Shown here piece after piece: positions 55,731 through 64,000 of a DNA stretch of 64,000 nucleotides (positions are counted from its first letter, which is position 1; every line of letters starts with the position of its first letter). The translations under genes were made by a program, and so were the position numbers. The notes beneath the pieces were generated by a model. That model searched no databases, was not told where the DNA came from, and was given only the letters and a program-made list of their open reading frames with translations. This stretch comes from Neoechinorhynchus agilis (lineage: Eukaryota > Acanthocephala): the NCBI GenBank assembly GCA_051530055.1, contig CM121341.1, forward strand, positions 2,170,001-2,234,000, in the 5' to 3' direction.

Positions 55731-56248
55731 TAAATACTCGCGAATATTCGGCTAGCCGAGCAAAATCTTTTATACGCCTCATGCGCGATTCCACAGTTTG
55801 AACAAATGGGTAAATACGAGATATTGGAGCAGAAATTTTTGGAATGAGAAACGAAGAAGTCTTTGAAGTTTGAACTGTTCATATTGGTTGTTTTGTGGCG
55901 AAGAAAAGTTCGAACTCACATATTTAAAAACTAACAAGCAACCTTGATAAAGGCACGAGGTGGCGTGGACTTTAAAAAAACAAAGCAAATAGCGGCAAAT
56001 CTCATTTAGAAAGATATTTAATTGGAGTGAAATCGTGCTCCTTTTTTATTCCAAGAATGTCATTCCTGAATCGCAAATGTCAACAATGAGTTTATGTAAA
56101 CAAACCACAAACGTAAACAGTAATTCCGCTGAAGACGTCAATATTGTTCAAGTGTTTAATAACATTTCGAAATCGCTTGCGCATCCCGTAAAGTAGGTAA
56201 GTTCGAGCTGTACCTCCATTTTAGGGTATCCTTTCAACCTTCACTCCG

Positions 56249-57064
56249 ATGAAGTTTATCAGCGCCGTACTACTGATCTGTAGCTTTGCAACTTTTTCGG
56301 CCAAAAACCGATGCTACGCCTCGATTCCAATCAGCAGTACTGAAAAAATGGATGGAGACATCGTTATTGAGAAAGAGATTCAACGAATGGATACCACCAC
56401 CCCAGATGAAACTAAAGGAGAAACCGATGCCGTCGCCGAGGACACCAAAGAGGACGTCAAGTCCGAATCTGGGAGCGAAATGGAAACAATCGAATCAACC
56501 GAACTCAAGTCTCAGAACGAAGGAGAAAAGGATGCCGTCGCCGAGGACACCAAAGAGGACGTCAAGTCCGAATCTGTCAAGTCTCAGAACGAAGGAGAAA
56601 AGGATGCCGTCGCCGAGGACACCAAAGGGGATGTCAAGCCCGAGTCTATGAGCGAAACGGCCGCGATCGAGTCAACGGAACTTCCAACTAAAATTCATGT
56701 CGTTGAAAAAGAAAGTAACGCCACATCACCAAAACTTGGTAAATATCTGCCTCTCACATTAGAAACAATCGAAATCGTTGATAAAAAAGAAACGACTGCT
56801 GTCTCCGAACCGTCCAGCAACTCCAAAGTTGACTCTTCAGAAACTACAACACTGATAGGCAGTACAAAGATATTAAAGGATGCGAAAGGAAATGCGCAAA
56901 AGACTCCTCTTAATAATCGAAGATATCGGAACAATTACAGGAAAATTTATCGATCTCATAAATATTGGAAAAATTCACACAATTGCATAATGTCGAATAT
57001 AGATTCAATATTGCATCAAAGAGATTGGATGCGATTTAACGCGATGAGACCTTGGCTCCAGTAA
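56249..57064 (+). CDS. Secreted acidic-repeat protein, copy 4 (271 aa)
   Basis: Third whole copy, in the right duplication arm, on the opposite strand from the others. Signal peptide MKFISAVLLICSFATFSA, then acidic blocks with one unit more than the 12.0-kb copy and one fewer than the 49.8-kb copy. The C-terminal half combines features of both: KIYRSHKYWKN as at 49.8 kb and HQRDWMRFNAMRPWLQ as at 12.0 kb, suggesting gene conversion between copies. AATAAA follows at about 57,109. Just upstream of the ATG, at about 56,198-56,226, GTAAGT and TTTTAG lie 28 nt apart, too close for a normal intron. Function unknown. Confidence 0.75.
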   Translation: MKFISAVLLICSFATFSAKNRCYASIPISSTEKMDGDIVIEKEIQRMDTTTPDETKGETDAVAEDTKEDVKSESGSEMETIESTELKSQNEGEKDAVAEDTKEDVKSESVKSQNEGEKDAVAEDTKGDVKPESMSETAAIESTELPTKIHVVEKESNATSPKLGKYLPLTLETIEIVDKKETTAVSEPSSNSKVDSSETTTLIGSTKILKDAKGNAQKTPLNNRRYRNNYRKIYRSHKYWKNSHNCIMSNIDSILHQRDWMRFNAMRPWLQ

Positions 57065-57589
57065 TTTTAGATTCATTAGCTGGTATGATTTGGAATAGTT
57101 TTGACACCAATAAAATTTCGTTAGTTTTCCTTGCTGCATACTAATCAAAGTGTCTATAGAATTTCATTAAAACAAATTTCTTTGTCCTAGGCAACTTTTG
57201 CGATATACAAATCAAAGTGGTCGATCAATATATTTAATGTTTTTGATTATTATCTTCGGGGAAAAGAGACTGTCTTTGGGTAGCTTTTACACTCCCCGAC
57301 ATTAAAAGAACTTGATAAATCGATGGAGCATTTGCGGTGTATAGCAATACGTGCTAAAATTTTCTTTATGATAATTTTGTTTATTTGTTTAAATATAATA
57401 TAGTAACCTCAAGACTCTTTATCGCCTCTAAATCTTCTGAGTGCCTTTATCGATTCGCTAATGATGGTATTGATTTAACAGTATCTTTATTCTGGCAGTA
57501 ATTCAATCTTTTAGTGAAGAACTCAGTCTCGAGCGCGCCCTTTTCTCGTTACGGTCAGATCGCAGGTCGGTCTAAAAGTCTGCGAACTA

Positions 57590-58209
57590 TTGGTGGAGTT
57601 TCAAGGAATCAATAAAAAAATAGAATTCCATCAATCGGGGTATTTATATCCAATCAATCCTTTTATCGTTGGATCAGGAGCTGCTTTCAAGTGGTTTCGC
57701 TGTTTTTTTATTGGTCATCAATCTTCTTTTGATATCCAGCAAAATCTTTTCATTAATTTCGAAGGTCAATGTGGCCATTTGGTAATAAAAACATTAGAAT
57801 GGAAGTCGTATTTCGATAAATTTCTAAATTTTAATACTTAAAAAAGTAATCATACCAAAGAGTGGGAGAAAGATGATTTCATCTTAAAGGGATACTCTCT
57901 TCATAACTATCAAGAACTCCATTATTTCGATTTAGCGGCATCAGAAATGAAAATACGACTTCGAGGGCCCTCCGAGGCTACGGTTCCCGGACATTGCTGT
58001 TTGGACTCCAGGACATTCACGGGCAAAAGAGGCACTGATGGAAGTCTCAAAAGAGGTGATTCGGAATCAAAAAACGCAACATCGCCGTATCGATCGAAAA
58101 GAAGACTAATTTTACCCGTCGAGGTATTTAAGCGATCACTTGTTTTCCAAAAGAGTCTTGTGGATTATTATTCTATTTTTGAGTTTGTCAGTATTGTTGT
58201 CAAAACATT
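57590..58209 (+). pseudogene. Unrecognised open frame with one internal stop
   Basis: From 57,590 the frame encodes 83 residues (FHQSGYLYPINPFIVGSG, then CGHLVIKTLEWKSYFDKFLN), reaches TAA at about 57,839, and continues in the same frame for another about 120 codons (HTKEWEKDDFILKGYSLHNY, YFDLAASEMKIRLRGPSEAT) to 58,217. I do not recognise it. Amino-acid composition looks protein-like, so it may be a recently broken gene or an exon set I have mis-joined. Confidence 0.3.
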
Positions 58210-58210
58210 T

Positions 58211-58245
58211 TGGGTATAAAAGGAGGCGATACACCGTTCGAAAGT
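58211..58245 (+). promoter_or_regulatory. TATA box of the secreted-protein gene
   Basis: GGTATAAAAGGAGG at 58,212-58,225 is a strong TATA box. Transcription would start about 30 bp downstream (near 58,245, around GTCAAAC), leaving a 5' leader of about 35 nt before the ATG at 58,279. Confidence 0.7.
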
Positions 58246-58278
58246 CAAACTTCTCCCTCTCTCCATCGAACCTTAAAA

Positions 58279-58887
58279 ATGATCGCTCTTCTCTTCTTGA
58301 TTGCTTTCACTTCAGTTGATTGCCGTAGTAACCGTCAAGAAATCGAGATTTCAAACGAAGATGGAAACCGAATTGCTGATGAGAAAAGCCATGGACGAAA
58401 CTTGACTTCGCCTGAGTCCGCTGTTAATGGTGTTCTAAATGTGCTGGTCGGCGACGAAAACCGGACGCTCATTGGAAATGGCCGTTTGAGGATTAACACC
58501 AAACGAAATGCACTTAAAGAAATAAATGGAAAACCGATTGTAGTGGTCTTTCACGAAGACAAAACTTTGGATGGTATTGAGGAACAAGGAAAAATATTTG
58601 AGGAGATGAAGAATATCACCCAACAGGAAAAATATAATGGATCAATTCTTTTAGTGAAATTCCAGGATTTATGCGAGAATTTTTTGGGAGTGTATATGCT
58701 ATCGAGCATGAGTTCAGGATCACTAACTATATTGGCAACCAATGAACAATATGAGGTTACGAGACATAACATTGAGCCATACAATAAGGAAGAGTTCCTG
58801 GAAAAGCTTAAGGAGTTTTACGAGGAATATGCTAAGGGAAATTTTACAGACAAGTGGGAATGTAATTGGGGAGTGCTATTGCAATGA
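58279..58887 (+). CDS. Secreted protein of unknown family (202 aa)
   Basis: The ATG at 58,279 opens a signal peptide (MIALLFLIAFTSVDC) and is preferred over the frame's upstream ATG at 58,210, which would lie at the TATA box. The mature part has N-glycosylation sites (NLTS, NRTL, NITQ, NGSI, NFTD), a central hydrophobic beta-like stretch (KPIVVVFHEDKTL, SILLVKF) and a Glu/Lys-rich helix (KEEFLEKLKEFYEEYAKGNF). It ends WECNWGVLLQ. The alternation of a strand with VVVF and a later ILLVKF resembles a thioredoxin-like fold, but no CXXC is present, so that is only a suggestion. AATAAA at 58,890 follows the stop by 2 bp, giving a very short 3' UTR. Confidence 0.7.
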   Translation: MIALLFLIAFTSVDCRSNRQEIEISNEDGNRIADEKSHGRNLTSPESAVNGVLNVLVGDENRTLIGNGRLRINTKRNALKEINGKPIVVVFHEDKTLDGIEEQGKIFEEMKNITQQEKYNGSILLVKFQDLCENFLGVYMLSSMSSGSLTILATNEQYEVTRHNIEPYNKEEFLEKLKEFYEEYAKGNFTDKWECNWGVLLQ

Positions 58888-58895
58888 TTAATAAA

Positions 58896-59453
58896 TAAAT
58901 ATTCGTAATTTCGATAGAAATTTAAGAAATTGGAAAAAAACTCGTTGCACGGTTAAATCAACAAACTTGAAATTTTGTTGAAAGTAAGGAAAATGTTTAT
59001 GGTTCGAGATTTTTCCTATTACCAGTTTTAAAAGGATTTTATCTTCTATTTTTGGTACAAGAAAACCCCGTTGAAACCACAAACTATTTCCGATCCCCTG
59101 CAACGACAGCGAGATGGCCAACGTAGGTGAAACATTGAGCTGTTCAAAATAGTCTCCGTGAACAAAAATGCGAGTTATCACCATGATTACCGAATGACAC
59201 ACTCAATTGGGTTCGATAAAAACCGAAGTTCTTTCCAATAACCGATATCTACTTTGGACGACTTTATCCGAATGATTGTTATTCCATTGTTGATCCAATT
59301 CTTAAAGTCATACGACGCAGTCAATACTGTCGGTTCCGTTCGATTCCGAACAGAATCTAATCGATCGGACTTGGCCGTCGTGTATCTCGTTAAGGTTAGC
59401 CCGTGGCTTTCAGTCTTTTCTGGGCGAAAATTACACTTTGGATTTAAAATTTT
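58896..59453. other. No gene recognised
   Basis: Intergenic. A decayed hammerhead-like relative lies at 59,104-59,143 (ACAGC, GAGAT, GGCC, loop, GAAA, CATT, GCTGT), with a similar trace at 59,765-59,800. Confidence 0.4.
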
Positions 59454-59672
59454 ATGGAGGCTCTTAATCTTTGGTTTGAATATTCCGGTAGCGTTACTAC
59501 GAATCAAACACGCCAACAGCTCGATCTTAAGCTTTTTTTAAATATGAGAGGAAATACAAGAGCTGGTGCCTTCCTGCGCCAAAACATTGGTCTCGCGGCG
59601 ATCCAAAGAGCAGCGAATGTGGTCGCGACCACTGAAGAGACAGCGATGCCTCTTCTTCTTGGACGATTCTGA
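59454..59672 (+). mobile_element. Tail fragment of a restriction-like-endonuclease LINE
   Basis: It encodes NTRAGAFLRQNIGLAAIQRA and VVATTEETAMPLLLGRF with a stop, matching the end of the 38.3-kb element (RAGVFLRQNISLAVQRGNAA, VEEGEKLEFSGRW). Only the last about 45 codons are clear. Confidence 0.55.
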
Positions 59673-59951
59673 TTTTTGGAACGTTTTTTCGTGTAAATGA
59701 AAGAGTTCCACAAAAATTCTTAAAGTCCTAAAAAATAATATGAGAAACGAAGCATTTTTTGATTTACGCCATTGTGAGATGGCCAACGTAGGCAACAAAG
59801 ACCGAATTTCTTTTCCAATAACTGAGATCACCACCGAGACGAAATTTTAATTGCTGCTCGAAAGCTATGGTCTCAATAAAAATCAAGAACAATTCGATCT
59901 TAAACTCTCCTTTTTTTTATTACCAAAACCATCGAACAAACACTAAAATCG

Positions 59952-60203
59952 TCATCGTGGGCACCGTTTATAACGGCAGCCGTGGCACAGTTTAATTCGA
60001 CCGCCAGTTGGCTTACACAGCGGCGATTGACATTGAGGGCACTTCACTATTGTCTGTGAGTGACTGAACACTGTCGTCATCCTCTGACACTGTCCACACT
60101 TTATAGCCATGAAATAGCTATTCGGTGACTGAACCAATCGTTTCAGTTTGCATTTTCGTCTTTCTTCTTTAAGACTGGGATGAAGGAGATCGCGAGCGAG
60201 CAT
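59952..60203 (-). CDS. RPS27: Small-subunit ribosomal protein eS27 (RPS27)
   Basis: 40S ribosomal protein with a C4 zinc ribbon. [10 protein letters not shown] aligns with the usual MPLAKDLLHPS start, followed by the hallmark [12 protein letters not shown], then [19 protein letters not shown] and LCKPTGGR. The two CX2C pairs bind zinc. The last residues ([13 protein letters not shown]) diverge from the usual C-terminus and add Cys residues. The start chosen is the ATG at 60,203; CAG directly precedes it, so a 5'-UTR intron ending there is likely, and the frame's upstream in-frame Met is probably not used. The coding part is one exon, while most animal RPS27 genes have introns, so a retrocopy is possible, but the frame is intact. 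Confidence 0.85.
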   Translation of the reverse strand: MLARDLLHPSLKEERRKCKLKRLVQSPNSYFMAIKCGQCQRMTTVFSHSQTIVKCPQCQSPLCKPTGGRIKLCHGCRYKRCPR

Positions 60204-60239
60204 CTGCGGCAATGGATTTTGAGTTGGGCGAAAAAACAA

Positions 60240-62904
60240 GGGAAAAAGGAACGTTTACAATGCACGGAAGAATCAAGAGTGACGCGTCGATTTAATTCGA
60301 AAATGTATTTGGCAAAAATTAATCTAGAATTTTTTGCGGGGTTTTCTTTAATTTTTCGTTTGCCTACTGAACATTATCAGTTATTTTTACATTAATTTTT
60401 TTGAGATAATGAATACGTCCATAGAGATTAAGACTCGTAGAAATTCAGACAAAAGAATGGCGGGATTTGCTGATTGTGAGATTGTGCGCGAATCTTTTTT
60501 TATTGAAACAATTATTTTTTTGTCGCTTTTATTAAATAGCAAATTTATAAACATCCACGTCTTCCCAATGACTTTTAAAAGAAGGTTTTTGCTCAAAAAA
60601 TTCTAGTCAAAGAGCGTCGGTCTGAAAAGTCGTTGAACATCGCCGATGTTAAGAACTTTTATTTTAAAACGACGATAGCTCGTAATTATTGACGACCAGA
60701 CGATGTTTAAGTTTAAAAACGATCCTTTGTGAGATTTTGCTCGGCTAAAGACTCTTTAATAAAAGCTCTTTGTTCTCCAAACTCATTTTTGTACTTATTG
60801 TCGTCTTTTTTTTAATGGAAAAATGCGGTGATTGCCAATTAATTTGCACGAAAAAATAATTGAAACGGATAAATAACACGGTATACAAAGTCGATTAAAT
60901 TATTTTTGATTTGTGTATTGTTCGCTTAGAAATTGTGGTCGGAGTGAATTTAATTCGAGTTTGGCGATGTTTTTCACTTCCGAAAATTCTTGACAAAACC
61001 AAAACGGCGAATGCTTATAGTCCAATTTTGACTTTGGCTTAATTTGTAGATAGAACTGAAGAGGTAAGCAAAAAGCTTACGAAATATTTTAAAGTAAATG
61101 ATCAACAATAATCCAGGGGAAATAGGTCGTCAAATTCGAATAAATTATTTTATCTTTTGTCTGGGCAGCTGGGTACATTTTTTTCTAAGTTTTTAAAAGA
61201 AAATCCCTTACACTGCTGATAATTTTTTCCTTTGGCACACAGCCCACCAATATAAGCCAGGGAAATGATTTAATTGCTTATGAACCGTGTAAGGTATAAT
61301 CACTTCAACAGCTAAAAAATAAATTATGGCAGCGAATAATATTTGAATATAAAGAATGAAGATCAAATCGTTGTATAGAACATTTAACTTTACGTTGCAT
61401 CCTGAACTCATTCGTGCATTTTTTTATTAATCAAACGTGAAATGATGACCTTTTCGTTTTAAAGTGATCTTTATTTAATCGAAGAATTTCTCATAACCGT
61501 AAAAGTTTAAAAATTTCATCATATTCTGATTGAGTTTTAAAATATTTTTTTATTAAGAAAACGTTTTTTCTCAATTATGCACTCGTCTGAAAATTATATT
61601 GTTTGACCTTTTAGAAACGAAGGAGAATATTCGGGATCGTGTCAATTTAAACATCGAATATTTTAAATGCAGCAATGAAAACATTTCTACATGACGGTAT
61701 CAATATTCTTTTTAATTATGCGAATACTTGGCGCTGTTGATAAAAATTCTCGGATTTAACCAATACTTTTACTAGAAAAAAGTAGCATTAGATTTATGTT
61801 GGCCGCTTATTCTCGTTATCGAAAGCTTGGGGTGTTAAAAGGCACGGCACGCATTTTAGTCCCGGAAATTACCGCCTCTAACGAGAATTATCCATATCGA
61901 ATTGTCACGCCCAACGCTGATTGAGCACTCTGCATGGTTTAGTTAGTTCTATATTATTTTTCGACAGGAGTTGGAAAAATTCATAGTTTTATCATCGTTA
62001 ATGATCTACTGGTCATTTTAAGGTATAAAGTAGCCAATAGATTTATTCTCTCTTTTAAAATCATCGGATTTAAATTGAATTTGAATCAAAAGGAATTCTG
62101 TAAAATTTGTGCTTAGGCGAGCAAAATTATGAATTTTTGTTCAAAAATATAAAACGTACTCATGTGAAAATTCAATCAATTTTCTTAACTATTTCTGCGA
62201 TTTGGTTGGTCTAGAGAAGAAAAGTCGTATAGAATTTTATTGGCGGCCTTTGAGCAAAGTTAATTAAACGCGAAATTCTACTCAATGGAAAAATAATTTC
62301 TTTTCGTAGTTTTGCAACCCCAGATTTAAAATTTAAAAAATCTAATCTTATTAAATTTTTTCGTCATCTTAATAATCTTGAGAATAATTTTGGCTACATT
62401 TTTTGTTTTCGAGAAATGTTCATCTGATTTTCTCCAATTTTTTCGTCATCTAAATAATCTTGAGAAAAATTTTGGCTACATTTTTAATTACCTTATTTAA
62501 GTGGAACTCGAAAACGCGGATTTCAACTAAAACTAAAGGTTATGAGCTCGAAATCTTTATCTGATTTTCTAGAATATTAATGTCATTTATTAAGGAATGA
62601 TAGTTGAAAAGTACTTTAAGTATTAACGTAAGTAGACGAATGGCTCTTGGACCAATGCCTTATTGCTTTCGAGAACTCAAATTGTCCCAAATGCCTTGGG
62701 TGACACTTAAGTGCTTCCCAAAGATTGTTTCAAAACATTATCGAGGCAATTTCGAAGAAATTTACACTCAATGCAGCGGTCATGATTTGCATGTCAATTT
62801 CCTGAGTATCTATAATTTGGCGAGATTATCGGCACTTTCCTTCTCTTGATTAATTTAAATAATTATAGACTGCACAATCTGCAACAGATCACAAATACGG
62901 TTCT
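60240..62904. other. Long intergenic region, no supported gene
   Basis: Very AT-rich. Small frames at 60,409-60,606, 61,208-61,411 (minus, hydrophobic) and 62,604-62,849 show no domain. A solo hammerhead-like motif is at 61,049-61,092. A pair of similar AT-rich blocks (TTTTTCGTCATC, ATAATCTTGAGAA) repeats at 62,358-62,406 and 62,438-62,485. Confidence 0.5.
61049..61092 (+). ncRNA. Solo hammerhead-like motif
   Basis: Order: CTGAAGA at 61,056, G, GTAAGC, A-rich loop, GCTTAC, GAAA at 61,081, TATT. Stem II is six perfect pairs with a sequence unlike the others; U15.2-A16.2 and an AUU triplet follow. Stem I is weak (TAGAA against TTAAAG). No repeat copy of this unit is visible nearby. Confidence 0.42.
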
Positions 62905-64000
62905 ATGAAATATTCTTTATCTCAATTAGGACTTTTATTTATGCACGTATTTTTATTGGAATGCAGGGATTATGATGGATACATCAAGCAACTCGTGACT
63001 TCCTATATGACAGGTGAAGTGATCGAAATCGATGATGTTCGGAATCCTTTAGAAGGAATTAAGTGTTCTATATGCAAGCGATCGATAGACTTCATTCAAA
63101 AAACCGTCCGTCAAAATCGTGATTACCGTCTAGACGCTTATGCCAAACTTCTATGTGTGTTTTTATCAGTGAGCGATGTCTTCGATCCAATTTTGGCCAA
63201 TGATTCTTCGGTTGTCGATATGTGGATTGATTTATGCGAACACGCTTATTATTCTTACAAACCTTTCGTAATGACCGTGCTGGAACAATCGAATTTAACG
63301 GGTAGTCAAATGTGCCAGATGATGAGTATTTGCGAAGGAACCGATCCATTGATCGATTGGACCATCCAAATCCCTCCTCCGTTGACAAAAGATAAGGATT
63401 TCAATCTAGTTTCAATGAAAAGTACTATTCCTGACCTCAAAATACTCCATTTGTCCGATATTCATGTTCAGATGAATTACGTTCCTCATAGTCAAGCAGT
63501 CTGTGGAAGACCTGTTTGCTGCATTGGACCAATAATCGGTTAGAACATTATAGTGTTTTAATAAAATCCTATTTTTTCAATTTTAGACGACGACAAAAGA
63601 CAGGCCGGGTATTTTGGAGATCATCGAACATGCGATCTTCCGCCATGGACGCTTGACGGAATATTAGAACACATTTCAAAGAATGAAAGGGTTTGAATCA
63701 TGTAGCTGTTCAAAGAAAACTCACTCGAAATACAGTTTGACATTATATATTGGACCGGTGATGCACCTTCACATCAAATATGGAACCAGAGTTTAGTGGA
63801 TAATGTGAAAGACAATTTATACATTCTTAAACGGTTGAAAAAATATTTTCCCGACAAACCAGTATATTCTACTTTCGGCAATCATGAAAATTGGCCTTGT
63901 AATATGTTTCCACCATCTCGTTTAAATGATAGTCAAGGAGAATTTATGTTTCGGACGATTGCTGCAGAATGGCAAAAATTGGGACGATTACCTTCATCGG
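62905..64000 (+). CDS. Acid sphingomyelinase-like phosphodiesterase, 5' part
   Basis: Secreted or lysosomal sphingomyelin phosphodiesterase (SMPD1/ASM type). Exon 1 (62,905-63,538) encodes a signal peptide (LGLLFMHVFLLEC). A saposin-B domain with paired Cys residues (IKCSICKRSIDFIQK to QMCQMMSICEG) and a proline-rich linker follow. The metallophosphoesterase domain then starts at LKILHLSDIHVQMNY (Asp and His metal ligands), followed by CGRPVCC. Exon 2 (63,587-63,690) has AGYFGDHRTCDLPPWTL. Exon 3 (from 63,736) has WTGDAPSH (bridging Asp; the family usually has GDIPAH) and GNHE. Introns are 48 and 45 nt. The gene runs off the window end, so the C-terminal half is not seen. Confidence 0.9.

Larger units (their letters stand above)
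53316..57571. repeat. Right arm of the 4.2-kb inverted duplication
   Basis: Reverse complement of 11,484-15,669 (see there), with one extra 72-bp unit in the secreted-repeat gene. Confidence 0.95.

Noticed and set aside
61208-61411. Small hydrophobic membrane protein on the minus strand
   Set aside because: 67 residues, no recognisable family, no splice or promoter support; kept only as a possibility.
62604-62849. 82-residue plus-strand frame upstream of the sphingomyelinase
   Set aside because: No domain, no homology I recognise, and it could be chance in AT-rich DNA.

Overview
This is eukaryotic DNA from an invertebrate animal. It is AT-rich, and the host genes have a standard code and very short GT-AG introns: all seven introns I could place confidently are 39-50 nt. 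Gene ends are compact; in the ATP9-type gene the stop codon lies inside AATAAA. Introns this short occur in nematodes and some other small invertebrates, but I cannot name the species. I saw no spliced leader.

Host genes in order: a small two-exon coiled-coil protein (9.7-10.1 kb, -); a NAT10/Kre33 RNA cytidine acetyltransferase (16.1-19.9 kb, -); a four-EF-hand calmodulin-like protein (22.2 kb, +); two near-identical four-membrane-span genes (23.0-23.8 and 28.7-29.6 kb, -) on a direct segmental duplication; an ATP9-type P4 ATPase (31.9-36.7 kb, -); an RBBP4/7-like WD40 protein (44.4-45.9 kb, -); a TATA-driven secreted protein (58.3 kb, +); ribosomal protein eS27 (60.0 kb, -); and the 5' part of an acid sphingomyelinase (62.9 kb to the window end, +). 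A lineage-specific secreted acidic repeat protein occurs as three whole copies and one truncated copy (8.7, 12.0, 49.8 and 56.2 kb). The copies differ by whole 72-bp repeat units.

Most of the rest is repeats: APE-type LINEs (0.3-4 kb, 15 kb, 52-54 kb), RTE LINEs (25-28 kb, with a 579-bp tandem triplication, and 42.3-43.6 kb), 5'-truncated copies of a LINE with a restriction-like endonuclease C-terminus (5.2, 20.4, 24.6, 30.6, 38.3, 48.8 and 59.5 kb), Penelope-like fragments (21.7 and 47.5 kb), tRNA-derived SINE-like sequences, foldback elements, minisatellites and broken Ty3/gypsy fossils. A 4.2-kb, almost identical inverted duplication (11.48-15.67 and 53.32-57.57 kb) brackets about 37.6 kb of host genes.

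The most interesting signal is a hammerhead-ribozyme-like hairpin that recurs in several unrelated sequences: a CUGANGA core, one extra nucleotide, a covarying stem II, GAAA, a two-base-pair loopless stem III ending in an NUH triplet, then stem I. It occurs once per unit in a 263-bp tandem array (46.1-47.5 kb), in foldback elements, as solo copies, and in decayed form at the end of a GIY-YIG Penelope-like fragment. This looks like a family of Penelope-linked, retrozyme-like elements.
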